This document shows positions 16,523-26,081 of a DNA stretch of 46,055 nt, one piece after another. The translations under genes and the position numbers were made by a program. The stretch comes from Saprospiraceae bacterium. Lineage in GTDB: Bacteria > Bacteroidota > Bacteroidia > Chitinophagales > Saprospiraceae. Under the pieces are notes generated by a model. That model saw only the letters and a list, made by a program, of their open reading frames with translations. It did not search any database and was not told where the DNA came from. Position 1 is the first letter of the stretch. Every line of letters begins with the position of its first letter. The DNA lies in NCBI GenBank assembly GCA_022841345.1, contig JALHRR010000031.1, positions 1 through 46,055 of the forward strand. The letters run 5' to 3'.

Positions 16523-16661
16523 ACATCACCTCTCTGAAATCTATTGACAGAGTATCTGACAGTAGATTTCGGAGAGACATCACTTCTTAATGGCGTAGGC
16601 ATGAAGAAACATCACCTTTCTAGCCGAAGGCGCAGAAAGACATCACCTTCCTTCGGGAAAT
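16523..16661 (-). repeat. Hairpin array 3, GGTGATGTC linkers on the minus strand
   Basis: Read on the minus strand, linkers GGTGATGTC (16639-16647), GGTGATGT (16609-16616), GTGATGTC (16576-16583) and GGTGATGT (16523-16530) separate hairpins. The first is TTTCTGCGCC-ttc-GGCTAGAAA (16617-16638), nearly the same as the first hairpin of array 4. The third pairs TCTCCGAAATCTA with TAGATTTCAGAGA, 12 of 13 bases. Confidence 0.75.
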
Positions 16662-16684
16662 CCTCCTCAAGTAATACCCCACAT

Positions 16685-17068
16685 TCAATATTGCCCCGTA
16701 GAAATCATCACCAATGTACAAGCAAGCAGTACTTCAATGCCTTGCTCTCTGGCCTTCCCTGCAAGCGAAGGATTCTCTGTTCCGGGATTAAAAATGATAC
16801 GACGAGGATTCAAAGAAAGCCAGTAATCCTCCCATTCTGCCTGATTGCGGGTACCGATATAGAGGGTGAGTGTGTCCACAGAACTGATATCAGGGCGAGA
16901 TTTCATATCTATAATAGGTTTTCCAAAAACCTCTCCTTTTTTGATGCCCATCGGCTGCCAGGCTATTCCATTTTGCTCCAGTCTGCTGCATGCAAGATAT
17001 GCATATCGGGAGGGATCTGCAGAAGCACCAATGACCAGCGTGAGTGGAGATGATTTCATTTCTTCCAT
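16685..17068 (-). CDS. CoA-binding domain protein (YccU-like)
   Basis: The 127-residue protein is a single Rossmann-like CoA-binding domain. It has LTLVIGASADPSRYAYLAC near the start, PMGIKKGEVFGKPIID in the middle, and IIFNPGTENP then EVLLACTLVMI at the end, all characteristic of small stand-alone YccU-type proteins. Members bind CoA or a related nucleotide; the biological role is unknown. It is cytoplasmic. Translation could start at 17068 or three codons later at 17059. It is followed at 24 bases by hairpin array 3, which may fold at the 3' end of its transcript. Confidence 0.8.
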   Translation of the reverse strand: MEEMKSSPLTLVIGASADPSRYAYLACSRLEQNGIAWQPMGIKKGEVFGKPIIDMKSRPDISSVDTLTLYIGTRNQAEWEDYWLSLNPRRIIFNPGTENPSLAGKAREQGIEVLLACTLVMISTGQY

Positions 17069-17129
17069 GACAAAAAAACAGCGCAGGGCTGCTTTAGTTT
17101 ATAGAAAGAAAATATGTGAAATCATTTGC

Positions 17130-17222
17130 TCATCTCCCCACCATCACCCTCCTGGTTGCCAGCGCCTTGTGATCACTGATAATCTTCATGAAGTACATGC
17201 CCTGAATCTTGCAGAGGCCTTG
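17130..17222 (-). pseudogene. Remnant of a type IX secretion C-terminal sorting domain
   Basis: The minus strand encodes GMYFMKIISDHKALATRRV followed by MVGR and a stop (17201-17130). This is nearly identical to the last 23 residues of the T9SS cargo protein ending at 17406. Upstream of this only about seven codons stay open and nothing else of the parent is recognisable. It looks like a decayed partial duplication of the neighbouring gene's 3' end. The rest of 17069-17405 holds a GGCTGTT word (17241) and palindrome copy 4. Confidence 0.85.
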
Positions 17223-17361
17223 AATTAAATCGGCGGCTAATTGGCTGTTCCAAACCTCTTAATATTGCTGATTTAAAGTGTTTTACTACAAAATTAAATT
17301 ACTACTATTTTACTCAAATTAATGAAAAACACCAGGCTGCTTGGCATTTTTCCAATCTGAT

Positions 17362-17377
17362 CCCCAAAGCTTTGGGG
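17362..17377. repeat. Palindrome CCCCAAAGCTTTGGGG, copy 4
   Basis: Perfect copy in the short spacer between the sorting-domain remnant and the intact T9SS gene, in the context GATCCCCAAAGCTTTGGGGA. Confidence 0.8.
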
Positions 17378-17405
17378 ACGGGGACTGAAATCTAAATCTC
17401 TTCCC

Positions 17406-18965
17406 TCATCTCCCCACCATCACTTTCCTCGTTGCCAGCACCTTGTGATCACTGACGATCTGCATGAAGTACATACCGGGAGTCCAGTCTGACACATCCA
17501 TCCAGACATCTCCCTCGGGTGCGGAGCCATTTAATGGAATGCTGTGTCTTTTCCGACCCTGAAGATCATAAATTTCCAGTTCGGGAGCATTAATCACCTG
17601 TGGAAATTTATAATAAATTCTGCACTCATTAAACGCAGGTATCGGACCAACTTTCAGGTAAGGCTTGTCCAGTTTATATTCAGGGTCCGAACTCACCAGG
17701 GTGCTATCACAATCAGGGTAAGAACAACCAAGAGAATCTACTTTCATCAACCATCCATCCTGTGAAGGCATCATTGCGTATCCAAACATCCAAAATCCTT
17801 CATCAGCTGCAAGTCTCAACCCCACAGCAATATTATCTTTAACCGGATTTTTATATAAAATTCTATCCCAAAGCAGCAAGCCTCTATAATCAAATCTATG
17901 TAAGGTGGAATAAGTAATACTCTTATTATTACCTTCAATAAGAAAGTCTCTTAAGCCACCGACAACTATATCCCCGTTTTTAAGCTCCATAGAATTTGTA
18001 TAGAAATAACTGGAAAGGTCTCCCGCCGGATATTTCCTGTCCCAAATAATTTGCCCACTAGATGAACTTATTAATGCAATATAATTTTGAGCTTTAAATA
18101 TGCTTCCGGGACGATGTACAGCACAGGTGACTAATACATGTCCATTTCTCAGCGCCAGCACTCTTCGTCCACCGCCATCATTCAGTGTGCCACCATATTG
18201 CTTTGACCATTTATGGGCACCATTTTTATCTGCTTTGACAAGGAGAAGATTAGTATAACCATCGGGTTGGTTCACCCAGGAACCAATAATAAATCCGCTG
18301 TCTTTCAACACTGCAACAGAATATCCATCTTGCCAGCCGGAAGGACCATATTCATTTTCCCATACCAGATTGTCTGAAGAATCTACTAATGCTAAATATA
18401 CCTGGGAATATCCGTTTTTAGAAGTGTAACCGGCTCCAACATAATGATCTTTTAATATAGCAGGAGCAAAATCTCTGAATATCCTGTTGTATTCTGTCGA
18501 TCCTATTATTTTGAAATCATAATGCAAACTTACAGGATCCAGTCTTAAAATTGCCGGATTTGATATATCTGTTTCAGAATCCCAGAAGGAACCACCGGCG
18601 ATGATCTTCATGCTTGAAGAGTCAAGTGAGTAAGAATTGAAGAAAAGGACTTTATTGCTTTCCAGAATGGTAGTACTGTCAATTATATCAAATTCTTCAT
18701 CCATCTTGTAGACGATGAGTCTGTTTTCTTTTCCCGGAGAAATAAAATCTACTAAAAAAATAAAGTGTTCTGTTCCGATGCGCTCAAAGCCAACCACTAT
18801 TTGACCTCTGTTATCCAGATCAAAATTTTTATTGAAAAAATAGTCTTGAGCCTCTAATGATTCAATAGATAAAAACATTAAGAACAAAACATATGCGGGA
18901 AAATTTGCCATGCTTAAAATTAGAAGAATACTGGCATAAAAAAATCGAATTCTTACTGAATCCAT
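17406..18965 (-). CDS. Secreted protein with type IX secretion sorting domain
   Basis: The 519-residue protein (501 if it starts at 18911) has an N-terminal hydrophobic signal ending near SLEAQDYFF. The body consists of repeated beta strands with patterns like GGSFWDSETD, GGTLNDGGGRRVLALRNGH and VVGGLRD, consistent with a propeller of the kind found in many Bacteroidota surface proteins. The last ~75 residues form a T9SS type A sorting domain: VGPIPAFNECRIYYKF, LEIYDLQGR and GMYFMQIVSDHKVLATRKV. It should cross the outer membrane by T9SS and stay attached or be released. A partial decayed copy of its 3' end lies just downstream. Confidence 0.82.
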   Translation of the reverse strand: MDSVRIRFFYASILLILSMANFPAYVLFLMFLSIESLEAQDYFFNKNFDLDNRGQIVVGFERIGTEHFIFLVDFISPGKENRLIVYKMDEEFDIIDSTTILESNKVLFFNSYSLDSSSMKIIAGGSFWDSETDISNPAILRLDPVSLHYDFKIIGSTEYNRIFRDFAPAILKDHYVGAGYTSKNGYSQVYLALVDSSDNLVWENEYGPSGWQDGYSVAVLKDSGFIIGSWVNQPDGYTNLLLVKADKNGAHKWSKQYGGTLNDGGGRRVLALRNGHVLVTCAVHRPGSIFKAQNYIALISSSSGQIIWDRKYPAGDLSSYFYTNSMELKNGDIVVGGLRDFLIEGNNKSITYSTLHRFDYRGLLLWDRILYKNPVKDNIAVGLRLAADEGFWMFGYAMMPSQDGWLMKVDSLGCSYPDCDSTLVSSDPEYKLDKPYLKVGPIPAFNECRIYYKFPQVINAPELEIYDLQGRKRHSIPLNGSAPEGDVWMDVSDWTPGMYFMQIVSDHKVLATRKVMVGR

Positions 18966-19081
18966 TTGAAATTACAAACGAAAATAAAAGGCAATAAGCT
19001 GCGTGTACCCATGCGTTTTAAGAAATGATTGATTCGAAATGAAAAATATAGTGTAGATTATAGCAGGTTTATATTTCAGCC

Positions 19082-19714
19082 TCACTCTATCTCAGTCTTC
19101 CTCGCACTCTCCCTTGATTTTCCTCTTTCCAGATATTCTTCTTTTAAAAGCTGTATTCCGGGAGACAACTGTGTTTCATTTACTTGAAAATAACCGGCCT
19201 GCAATCTCTGACGAAAAGATTCATACAAACTGACTGCACAGGCAACTGAAAGATTGAGACTCTCCACCATTCCAATCTGAGGAATGAAGAAAAATCCATC
19301 GCAAAGGGCTATTGCAGGTGCTGTCAAGCCATGTTTTTCATTGCCAAACATCAGCGCTGTCGGCTGACAAAGATCGAGGTCAAATACGGAAGAAGATCCT
19401 TCCTGTTTAATGGTACCCAGAATTCGGGAATAGCGACTCCTCACCAACTCCATGCACTGCTCCAAATCAGTAAAGTGATGAACATCCACCCATTTTCGGG
19501 TTCCCATAGTGGATTTCTTGCCTAATGGGATAGGTTTATAAATGTAATCTCCATCTGAATAAACCGTGTATATCTCTCTGATACCAACAGCATCACAGGA
19601 TCTCAGCACAGCGCCCAAATTGTGGGGATCCTGAATATTCTCCAGAATCACAGTAATATCCAGTTGCCTATTGAGCGCAACTTGTTCGATTTTATCTCTT
19701 CTGCGTTCATTCAT
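19082..19714 (-). CDS. trmH: TrmH-family 2'-O-methyltransferase, probably tRNA Gm18
   Basis: The 210-residue SPOUT methyltransferase has all three motifs. Motif 1 is LENIQDPHNLGAVLRSCDA with catalytic arginine. Motif 2 is ALMFGNEKHGLT, and motif 3 is FIPQIGMVESLNLSVACAV, where the knotted cofactor site forms. The N-terminal basic helix (MNERRRDKIEQV) and the C-terminal tail fit TrmH (tRNA guanosine-18 2'-O-methylation) better than the larger rRNA enzymes, though a 23S rRNA target cannot be excluded. Its start overlaps the stop of the aldehyde dehydrogenase gene by four bases (ATGA), so the two are translated in tandem. Confidence 0.82.
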   Translation of the reverse strand: MNERRRDKIEQVALNRQLDITVILENIQDPHNLGAVLRSCDAVGIREIYTVYSDGDYIYKPIPLGKKSTMGTRKWVDVHHFTDLEQCMELVRSRYSRILGTIKQEGSSSVFDLDLCQPTALMFGNEKHGLTAPAIALCDGFFFIPQIGMVESLNLSVACAVSLYESFRQRLQAGYFQVNETQLSPGIQLLKEEYLERGKSRESARKTEIE

Positions 19715-21075
19715 ATGGGTAACTGTATCGTCTGAACGTTCACAAATTCCAGCAAACCTTCAGGCCCCAGCTCTCTGCCAAAACCGGAATGCTTGACCCC
19801 TCCGAATGGTACACGCGGATCAGAACTCAGCATTTGGTTAATTGCTACATATCCGGCTTCTATTTTATGACTCCATCCCCTGGCTTTCTCAATATCTGAA
19901 GTCCAGATACTGCAACCCAGCCCAAAATCTGTCTGATTGGCCAATTCTATCATTTCTGTCTCATCCTTAAAGGCATACAATTGTGCGATGGGACCAAATA
20001 ATTCTTCGTTTGCAATAGCCGAATCAGGACTTACATTTGTCAAAATACCCGGAAGTATCTGCCATCTGGCACCTGGTTCTTTATTTATTGTCCAAAATTC
20101 AGCACCCTGATTGATTGCTTTTTTAATTTGTTGTTGGACTTCTTTATAAATATGCTCCGCAGACAAAGTTGAGATGGTCACTTCTTCGTCCATAGGATCT
20201 CCAATTTTTAAAGCCTGAATTCTTAGTTTCAACAGATTGGTAAAATCATCATACACCTTCTCATGAACAAGCCATCTTTTAGCTGCATTACATGTTTGGC
20301 CGTTGTTGTTCATTCGTGATTCAACAGCTTTGGATGCAGCATTTTCCAGGTCTGCATCGTGCCAAACGATAAAAGGATCTGATCCTCCCAATTCCAGCAC
20401 ACATTTTTTAAGATTTTTTCCGGCAGTAGCGGCTACTGAGGACCCGGCTTTGGTGCTGCCGGTGATAGACACTCCTCTTACCAGGGGATTAGCTATTATA
20501 CTTTCAATTTGATCCTGCTCCGGGAGGATACAGGTAAATACATGCTCTGTTTGCAAGGTCTGATGGATTAATTCCTCCATTTTTCTGCCACATAGCGGAA
20601 CAGAGGATGCTGGTTTGAGCAATACTGTATTCCCGGCAAGCAGCGTAGGTATGGTAAATCTGAAAGACTGCCAAAATGGAAAATTCCAGGGCATAATTCC
20701 AAGAATTACCCCCAGTGGCTCATAGTGAACTTCAAATATTTTATCAGAAAAATCTCTTTTTTCAAATCGGAGAACTTCAGCAGCTGCTGTGAAATAATAT
20801 TCACAAAGCAAAATACATTTGTCGATTTCTGCCAGAGATTGGGTAATGGGTTTACCCATTTCAGAGGTGATCATGAAAGCCAGATCTTCGCGCTTCTCCC
20901 GCATCAGTTCCGGTAGAGTTTGCAATTTTGCTATCCTTTCTTCAACCGTCAATTCTCTCCAGTATTGATAGAATACCTCTGAAGACTGAATAATGATATC
21001 AGTTAATTCCTTCTTTGAAGTCGCTTCGAAACTTGCATTGCGAATCTGATTATATGGGTTGATTGATGTGTACAT
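19711..21075 (-). CDS. NAD(P)-dependent aldehyde dehydrogenase, succinate-semialdehyde type
   Basis: The 454-residue aldehyde dehydrogenase has the catalytic residues: Asn131 in MPWNFPFW, Glu228 in LELGGSDP and Cys262 in NNGQTCNAAKR. The glycine motif SITGSTKAGS lies at about 203-212. The length, lack of a long N-terminal extension and closing segment (PFGGVKHSGFGRELG) match the short succinate-semialdehyde dehydrogenases (Sad/GabD-like). It would oxidise succinate semialdehyde or similar aldehydes to acids in the cytoplasm. No GABA transaminase lies next to it, so the substrate is inferred. It is followed by trmH in an overlapping operon. Confidence 0.85.
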   Translation of the reverse strand: MYTSINPYNQIRNASFEATSKKELTDIIIQSSEVFYQYWRELTVEERIAKLQTLPELMREKREDLAFMITSEMGKPITQSLAEIDKCILLCEYYFTAAAEVLRFEKRDFSDKIFEVHYEPLGVILGIMPWNFPFWQSFRFTIPTLLAGNTVLLKPASSVPLCGRKMEELIHQTLQTEHVFTCILPEQDQIESIIANPLVRGVSITGSTKAGSSVAATAGKNLKKCVLELGGSDPFIVWHDADLENAASKAVESRMNNNGQTCNAAKRWLVHEKVYDDFTNLLKLRIQALKIGDPMDEEVTISTLSAEHIYKEVQQQIKKAINQGAEFWTINKEPGARWQILPGILTNVSPDSAIANEELFGPIAQLYAFKDETEMIELANQTDFGLGCSIWTSDIEKARGWSHKIEAGYVAINQMLSSDPRVPFGGVKHSGFGRELGPEGLLEFVNVQTIQLPI

Positions 21076-21149
21076 ACTCCAATGTTTTGAATGGTAGGAA
21101 AATGAACCGTCGATGACGACCCATTATCAAGCAACAACAAAATAATTAC

Positions 21150-22574
21150 TTACTGGTTGGCAATCTGAAATCTATAATCCACAAGCTTGATGATGGACAC
21201 AGAATGATTTTCAGTGATGTCAAAAGTGGAAAAATTATCAGACACTACCCCACCGGAATAACGGATTCTCAGTAAATCTATAGGATTAAATAATCCTGTT
21301 TGATGTTTCTTGTGTACTTTATTGATAAAATCTGCCTTATTCTTTTTGATTTCGCTCCCTAACCAATACATCACGTCATGACCGTAAAATGCATCCTCTA
21401 AAGGCAATACGCCATTCTGATCAAAAAAAGTTTGACGAAATGTACTCACTGCAGGATTACTTCTGTCCACAAATCCGCTATAGCTCAATCTCACCTGCAA
21501 TCGCTCAAATAAGTCATAGGTCAATTTCCCAAAATCAAGCCATTGCGGCAGTCCATACACCACTACAGGATATTTATCACTGACCGTGCCATTCAAAGCA
21601 TGCAAAAACTGTAGTATAAAGGACTCATCAGCCCAGTAAGGAACAATGAAGACTGTAGTCTGATTTTCAACTAATTTCTTCCGGATAGCATCACCACTCA
21701 GGCGACCATTTTTATCGGATTTCAAAAGCAGGGAAGAGACCTTATTTTTGTGCGTTGGAGACGATTTAAATGCAACGGAATTGGTGAAATAGGGAAAATA
21801 TTCCTGCTCTCTTGTATCGGTCTCGTGGGCTACAAGGACAACTTGCGAAGACTTGAAGTTGGAGATAATATCTCTGGAAATGGTTTCGCAGTGAACTTTA
21901 AGTCCAGGTTTCAATTGGAAATAAAAAGGATTATCCACTGTAATACTTGGACTGGTATTCCAGGGAGAAATCAGGACTTTACCTTCTTTTCTGCAGTAGG
22001 TGGATAATAACTGCAGATGATCTGTTTTAAATGGACCAACAATGAAATCGAATTCTTTTAAGGAGTCAGTTTCAATCAGCTTTTCCAGGCGATTGGAATG
22101 TAATTCAATATCTAATACTTTGACATTAAGGGAAACGTTCTCCTGTCGCAACTTGCTGACTGCCATCCGTAACCCTATGGCAAAATGTACCATCTTCAGG
22201 ACATTTTCATTGAGCACATCCTTTTGTAATTGTGAATAAAGCGGCAATAAAAACCCCACATTGTATTTGTCTTTTTTCGGGATATTGACTTTCTCCGGAT
22301 TATCCGGAATAATAGTTTCCTGCTTGCGAATAGGTCCCGCGGTAGTTTTCTCATCCGGTTTTTTCCATTGCATGGTATCTACCTTCTCTCTGGGAGTTGT
22401 AGGGCGGGGTTTAGCTTCTTCTACAGGTGTACTTTCAGGACTTGTTTCAGGGCTTTTTGATGCTTTATTAAAAAGACTGCAAGCTCCTGTTGTCAGCAAG
22501 AGAAAACACAAAAGAAAAAAGACTTCTATCCTATTCCCACTCAATAGTAGCCGGCGGCTTGGTACTGATATCAT
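21150..22574 (-). CDS. Lipoprotein with periplasmic substrate-binding (type 1) fold
   Basis: The 474-residue protein has an N-terminal signal with lipobox TTGAC, then a Pro/Glu/Lys-rich linker (about 35-100). A two-lobed domain follows that resembles Leu/Ile/Val-binding or LpoA-type proteins: [42 protein letters not shown] and [14 protein letters not shown]. No transport genes are nearby, so a role in cell envelope control rather than import is plausible but unproven. Its ATG lies 44 bases inside the 3' end of guaA; a TTG at 22544 is an alternative start. Either way it is coupled to guaA. Confidence 0.65.
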   Translation of the reverse strand: MISVPSRRLLLSGNRIEVFFLLCFLLLTTGACSLFNKASKSPETSPESTPVEEAKPRPTTPREKVDTMQWKKPDEKTTAGPIRKQETIIPDNPEKVNIPKKDKYNVGFLLPLYSQLQKDVLNENVLKMVHFAIGLRMAVSKLRQENVSLNVKVLDIELHSNRLEKLIETDSLKEFDFIVGPFKTDHLQLLSTYCRKEGKVLISPWNTSPSITVDNPFYFQLKPGLKVHCETISRDIISNFKSSQVVLVAHETDTREQEYFPYFTNSVAFKSSPTHKNKVSSLLLKSDKNGRLSGDAIRKKLVENQTTVFIVPYWADESFILQFLHALNGTVSDKYPVVVYGLPQWLDFGKLTYDLFERLQVRLSYSGFVDRSNPAVSTFRQTFFDQNGVLPLEDAFYGHDVMYWLGSEIKKNKADFINKVHKKHQTGLFNPIDLLRIRYSGGVVSDNFSTFDITENHSVSIIKLVDYRFQIANQ

Positions 22575-24075
22575 ATACGACCCTGTTAATTCCTTTTACC
22601 TGATTAATTATATCTGTAGAGACTTTTGCCAAAAAATCATATGGCAACCTGCTCCATTCTGCTGTCATTCCATCTGTAGAACTTACTGCCCGAAGTGCTA
22701 CTGCCTGTTCGTAAGTACGCTCATCACCCATCACCCCAACTGAATATACGGGTAATAGTATCACCCCTGCCTGCCAAACTTCATTATACAATCCACTTGC
22801 TTTCAATTGTGAGATGAAAATGTCATCAGCATCCTGTAATAAACGAACGCGTTCCGGGGTTATTTCACCCAAAATCCTGATCCCAAGTCCCGGCCCGGGG
22901 AATGGATGTCTGCCAATCAACTCTTCTCTCATGCCCATTGCACGACCCACTCTTCTCACTTCGTCTTTGAAAAGCATCCGAAGTGGTTCTACAATTTTCA
23001 GGTGAAGTTTTTCTGGAAGGCCTCCTACATTGTGATGAGATTTGATGGTCACAGAAGGGCCGTGAACCGAAATGGATTCAATAACATCGGGATAAATTGT
23101 GCCTTGTCCCAACCATTTGATATCTTCCAGCTTGCGGGCTTCTGCTTCAAAAACTTCAATAAATGTGCGGCCAATAGCTTTTCGCTTTAATTCAGGATCA
23201 CTTAATCCACTCAATGCGGAATAAAATTCATTTTTGGCATCCACACCTACGATATTAAGTCCCATTCCAAGATATGACTCAAGGACTCTTTCATATTCAT
23301 CCTTCCTCAGCAAACCATTGTCCACGAAAAAACATATCAGTCTGTCTCCAATTGCATGATGCAGGAGCATAGCTCCCACTGATGAATCCACTCCACCGGA
23401 TAATGCCATCAGGACTTTTTCATCACCGATTTGAACTTTAAGTTTCTCCACTGCTTCCTCAACAAATGATGCAGGGGTCCAGTCTCCGGTACATCCGGAT
23501 ACATCAAACAGGAAATTTCTCAATAATTCAAGGCCATGAAGACTATGCGTCACTTCAGGGTGAAACTGTATGCAATAAAGTGGATGAGGAGTCAGACCCG
23601 GAACAGAACGAAAAGCAGCCACCTCAATTCCTTCTGTGGATGCCAGTTTATTAAATCCTTCAGGGACAACTTTAACAGTATCTGAATGTGACATCCACAC
23701 CTGAGATTGCTCCGGAATATTTTTAAAAAATAAGTCGCCCGGATCTTCAATTTGCAACTGAGCTTTACCATATTCCCTTTTACTGGAAGCGGCTACAGTG
23801 CCACCGTAATGCTTTGCCATCAACTGAGCACCATAACATATTCCAAGAACAGGAAAATGATCAGATACAGCCATCAAAGGTGGGAAAAGGGCATCAACTG
23901 CATTTACTGAAAATGGACTGCCCGAAAAAATAACTGCCCTGATGCTGGAATCAGTCGTATCAATCTCAGTATGATAAGGAACTATCTCACTATAAACATT
24001 TAATTCCCGGATTCTTCTGGCAATCAACTGTGTGTATTGAGAACCAAAATCCAGAATAATTACCTTTTCCTTCAT
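22531..24075 (-). CDS. guaA: GMP synthase (glutamine-hydrolysing)
   Basis: The 514-residue protein has the complete GMP synthase layout. The N-terminal class I glutamine amidotransferase domain has nucleophile Cys80 in LGICYGAQ and His172/Glu174 in FHPEVTH. The ATP-pyrophosphatase P-loop SGGVDS follows at 226-231. The C-terminal dimerisation domain ends with the conserved KPPATIEWE. It converts XMP, ATP and glutamine to GMP in the cytoplasm. Length is normal. A TATATTTG box lies about 52 bases upstream. The downstream substrate-binding-like gene overlaps its end. Confidence 0.97.
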   Translation of the reverse strand: MKEKVIILDFGSQYTQLIARRIRELNVYSEIVPYHTEIDTTDSSIRAVIFSGSPFSVNAVDALFPPLMAVSDHFPVLGICYGAQLMAKHYGGTVAASSKREYGKAQLQIEDPGDLFFKNIPEQSQVWMSHSDTVKVVPEGFNKLASTEGIEVAAFRSVPGLTPHPLYCIQFHPEVTHSLHGLELLRNFLFDVSGCTGDWTPASFVEEAVEKLKVQIGDEKVLMALSGGVDSSVGAMLLHHAIGDRLICFFVDNGLLRKDEYERVLESYLGMGLNIVGVDAKNEFYSALSGLSDPELKRKAIGRTFIEVFEAEARKLEDIKWLGQGTIYPDVIESISVHGPSVTIKSHHNVGGLPEKLHLKIVEPLRMLFKDEVRRVGRAMGMREELIGRHPFPGPGLGIRILGEITPERVRLLQDADDIFISQLKASGLYNEVWQAGVILLPVYSVGVMGDERTYEQAVALRAVSSTDGMTAEWSRLPYDFLAKVSTDIINQVKGINRVVYDISTKPPATIEWE

Positions 24076-24126
24076 TATTTAAAGACTATAGGGATGATGT
24101 ATGCGGGTCGAATTTATAATAAGGCG

Positions 24127-24134
24127 CAAATATA
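24127..24134 (-). promoter_or_regulatory. Probable -7 element for guaA
   Basis: The minus strand reads TATATTTG, an exact TAnnTTTG match, 52 bases before the guaA start codon. No TTTG is found at the expected -33 position. Confidence 0.5.
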
Positions 24135-24244
24135 ACATGTGTTGAGGGAATGGCAGGAAAAATAATGGACAATGGGGAGTGTAAGTCTCATATTAGTAGT
24201 TTCGGCATTAGGTGCTGGTATATTTCAAGCTACATTCCTTGTGG

Positions 24245-24420
24245 GAGTGATGTCTTTATGCGCCTTCGGCTAGAAAGGTGATGGTTCGATTCCTCACCAC
24301 AAGTGTTTTTTCAGGGGACTGGCCATGAAAAAGTGATGTCTTTAAATTTTCTTCAGCTTCGCTTTGAAAATATAAAGGTGATGGCTGACGCTAAAAACAA
24401 GTAGGCAACTTATCTCCTTG
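24245..24420 (+). repeat. Hairpin array 4, GGTGATGTC linkers
   Basis: Linkers are GTGATGTC (24247-24254), GGTGATGG (24277-24284), AGTGATGTC (24332-24340) and GGTGATGGC (24377-24385). Hairpins are CTTTATGCGCC-ttc-GGCTAGAAAG, TTTTTCA (24307-24313) / TGAAAAA (24326-24332), and TTTAAATTTTC (24341-24351) / GAAAATATAAA (24366-24376). The last has the loop TTCAGCTTCGCTT found in array 1. Confidence 0.75.
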
Positions 24421-25020
24421 AAGATTGTAACTTGCAGCTTCTTCCAGATTGATGCAAGTAATAATTTGCAAATTTTTCATTTTCGGCAGCAAGAAATGTA
24501 TCTTCAATATGAAGTCTGTACATGAATTTGACATCTAAATTGGCAAATTTAAATGTCCATCTCTCCAATTATCTCCTCAGCAACTTTTTCGGCACATGTG
24601 GCTGTTTTCGCTATCGAAGCTTTGCTCTTATGCGTCAGGAGACGCCAGTTTGTGGAGAGTGTGAGTCGCGGGTGTGAGTCCTTAATCCGGGTCAGAGACC
24701 CGGACCATCTGCGAAGTATTAAGGAGGTTTTGAGTTAAAATGAACATCTACTCACCGGCAGTTTGCCAAAAGCAAAAAGCTAATGGCTTCTTCCCGGCTG
24801 TTTTGGTTGATCAGACTGTTTCATCTGGAATTTGAGTAGCCGAGTAGTTTTGCTCGATCCCCAAAGCATTGGGGACTTCACTACTCAGTTCACTTCACAA
24901 AAATGGGACGTTTAGTACCTTTTTTGCTCGTTCATCCCGGCTGTTCGCAAACAGCTAAAGTTCAATAGCTAATGGCTGGCTGTCCGGCTGTTACACTTGA
25001 GCTTGAAGCTTGTAGCTTCT
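24421..25020. other. Repeat-rich spacer between guaA and nusB
   Basis: No credible gene. It contains GGCTGTT words (about 24796, 24938, 24990), palindrome copy 5 with one change (24859-24874), and TTGAGCTTGAAGCTTGTAGC heptanucleotide steps ending at the nusB stop codon. Short open frames, such as 24553-24738, have repeat-like composition and no family features. Confidence 0.55.
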
Positions 25021-25968
25021 TCACGCGCTTTCTTCCTCTCCCAGCCCTCTGCCCGTCTTATTGAGTTTGCCTTGCTCACTAAGAACTTCCACCATTCTGT
25101 CAAGAACGCCATTGATAAAGTCCTTGCTTTTCTCGGTAGAATACATTTTTGAGATCTCAACGTATTCATTAATGGTAACAGTGGTAGGAATGGTAGGGAA
25201 AAGAATCATCTCAGAAATGGCCATCTTGAGCAAAATCATATCAATGTTTGCCACACGGTCTGCGTCCCAGTTTTTAAGAACCGGTTCTATCATGGCCAGA
25301 AGTGTTGCATCTTGTTCGATGACATCATGCAGCAATATGTTACCAAACTCATTTACTGCTTCTTCAGCCGGCTTATAATCATTGAAGAAAAGCCCTTCAA
25401 CAGGAAGCGATTTGATCGTTTTTTTCATTACTCCGACCACCAGAGATTTGTCATCTGTGAGATTAGAATAATGATCCTCCATCAACTCAGCACAAAGCTC
25501 ATTTTTTATGCAACTCTTGTACAATTCCAACAGTGCTTTGATATCATGAATCTCAGTAGTTTCAGCATCATAGACATAATCCTTGTACTCATCTGTCTTG
25601 GCGTATTCGAAATATAGTTTACGACTCAAATCTGTGTCATAAAACTCCTCAAACTTGTGATACTGGAAAAGTCCCTTAAGATCTCTGTTCTTTATCAATG
25701 ACTGTGTACATTCATTTTCAAGCAATTTTGCTCTGAATAGAAGGTCTTCGGGAGTGGGAAGATATTTGCCATGCCGTTTTTCTTCGTCTTTTTTGGCATA
25801 TTGACATACCTCTGTAAGCACATAGAGGTTGAACAGGTACAATTCGAAGGACTTCTTTACGTAAGCTTCGAATTTGTCTACTACTTTGTTGGCAACAGGT
25901 TTCTCTTCTTTATTGAGAGAAAACAATAGTTGCATTACTTTGATACGGATGTTTCGTCTGCTGAGCAT
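25021..25968 (-). CDS. nusB: Transcription antitermination factor NusB, long Bacteroidota form
   Basis: The 315-residue protein begins MLSRRNIRIKVMQLLFSL, the NusB start. The C-terminal half (about 190-300) holds the rest of the fold: DRVANIDMILLKMAISEMI then TTVTINEYVEISKMYSTEK and FINGVLDRM. About 150 residues are inserted between these two parts, which is usual in Bacteroidota and doubles the length over E. coli NusB. It binds boxA RNA with NusE during rRNA transcription. The tail (GRGLGEEESA) is charged. It may be followed downstream by no gene until guaA. Confidence 0.92.
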   Translation of the reverse strand: MLSRRNIRIKVMQLLFSLNKEEKPVANKVVDKFEAYVKKSFELYLFNLYVLTEVCQYAKKDEEKRHGKYLPTPEDLLFRAKLLENECTQSLIKNRDLKGLFQYHKFEEFYDTDLSRKLYFEYAKTDEYKDYVYDAETTEIHDIKALLELYKSCIKNELCAELMEDHYSNLTDDKSLVVGVMKKTIKSLPVEGLFFNDYKPAEEAVNEFGNILLHDVIEQDATLLAMIEPVLKNWDADRVANIDMILLKMAISEMILFPTIPTTVTINEYVEISKMYSTEKSKDFINGVLDRMVEVLSEQGKLNKTGRGLGEEESA

Positions 25969-26081
25969 TAGGAACGGTTTGTACTTTACATTTTAAAGTC
26001 AATGCAAATAAAGGCAAATTACTCGAATCTGCACATCATATAGAGAAAAATAAAATATTAAAATTTCGCCCTTAGCAGAAT

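Noticed and set aside
24270-24300. tRNA 3' part, because of GGTTCGATTCC
   Set aside because: The bases on each side of the loop do not form a T stem, there is no anticodon or D arm, and the motif lies within hairpin array 4.
24553-24738. 61-codon gene upstream of nusB
   Set aside because: It lies in repeat-rich DNA, with no family features and no promoter.
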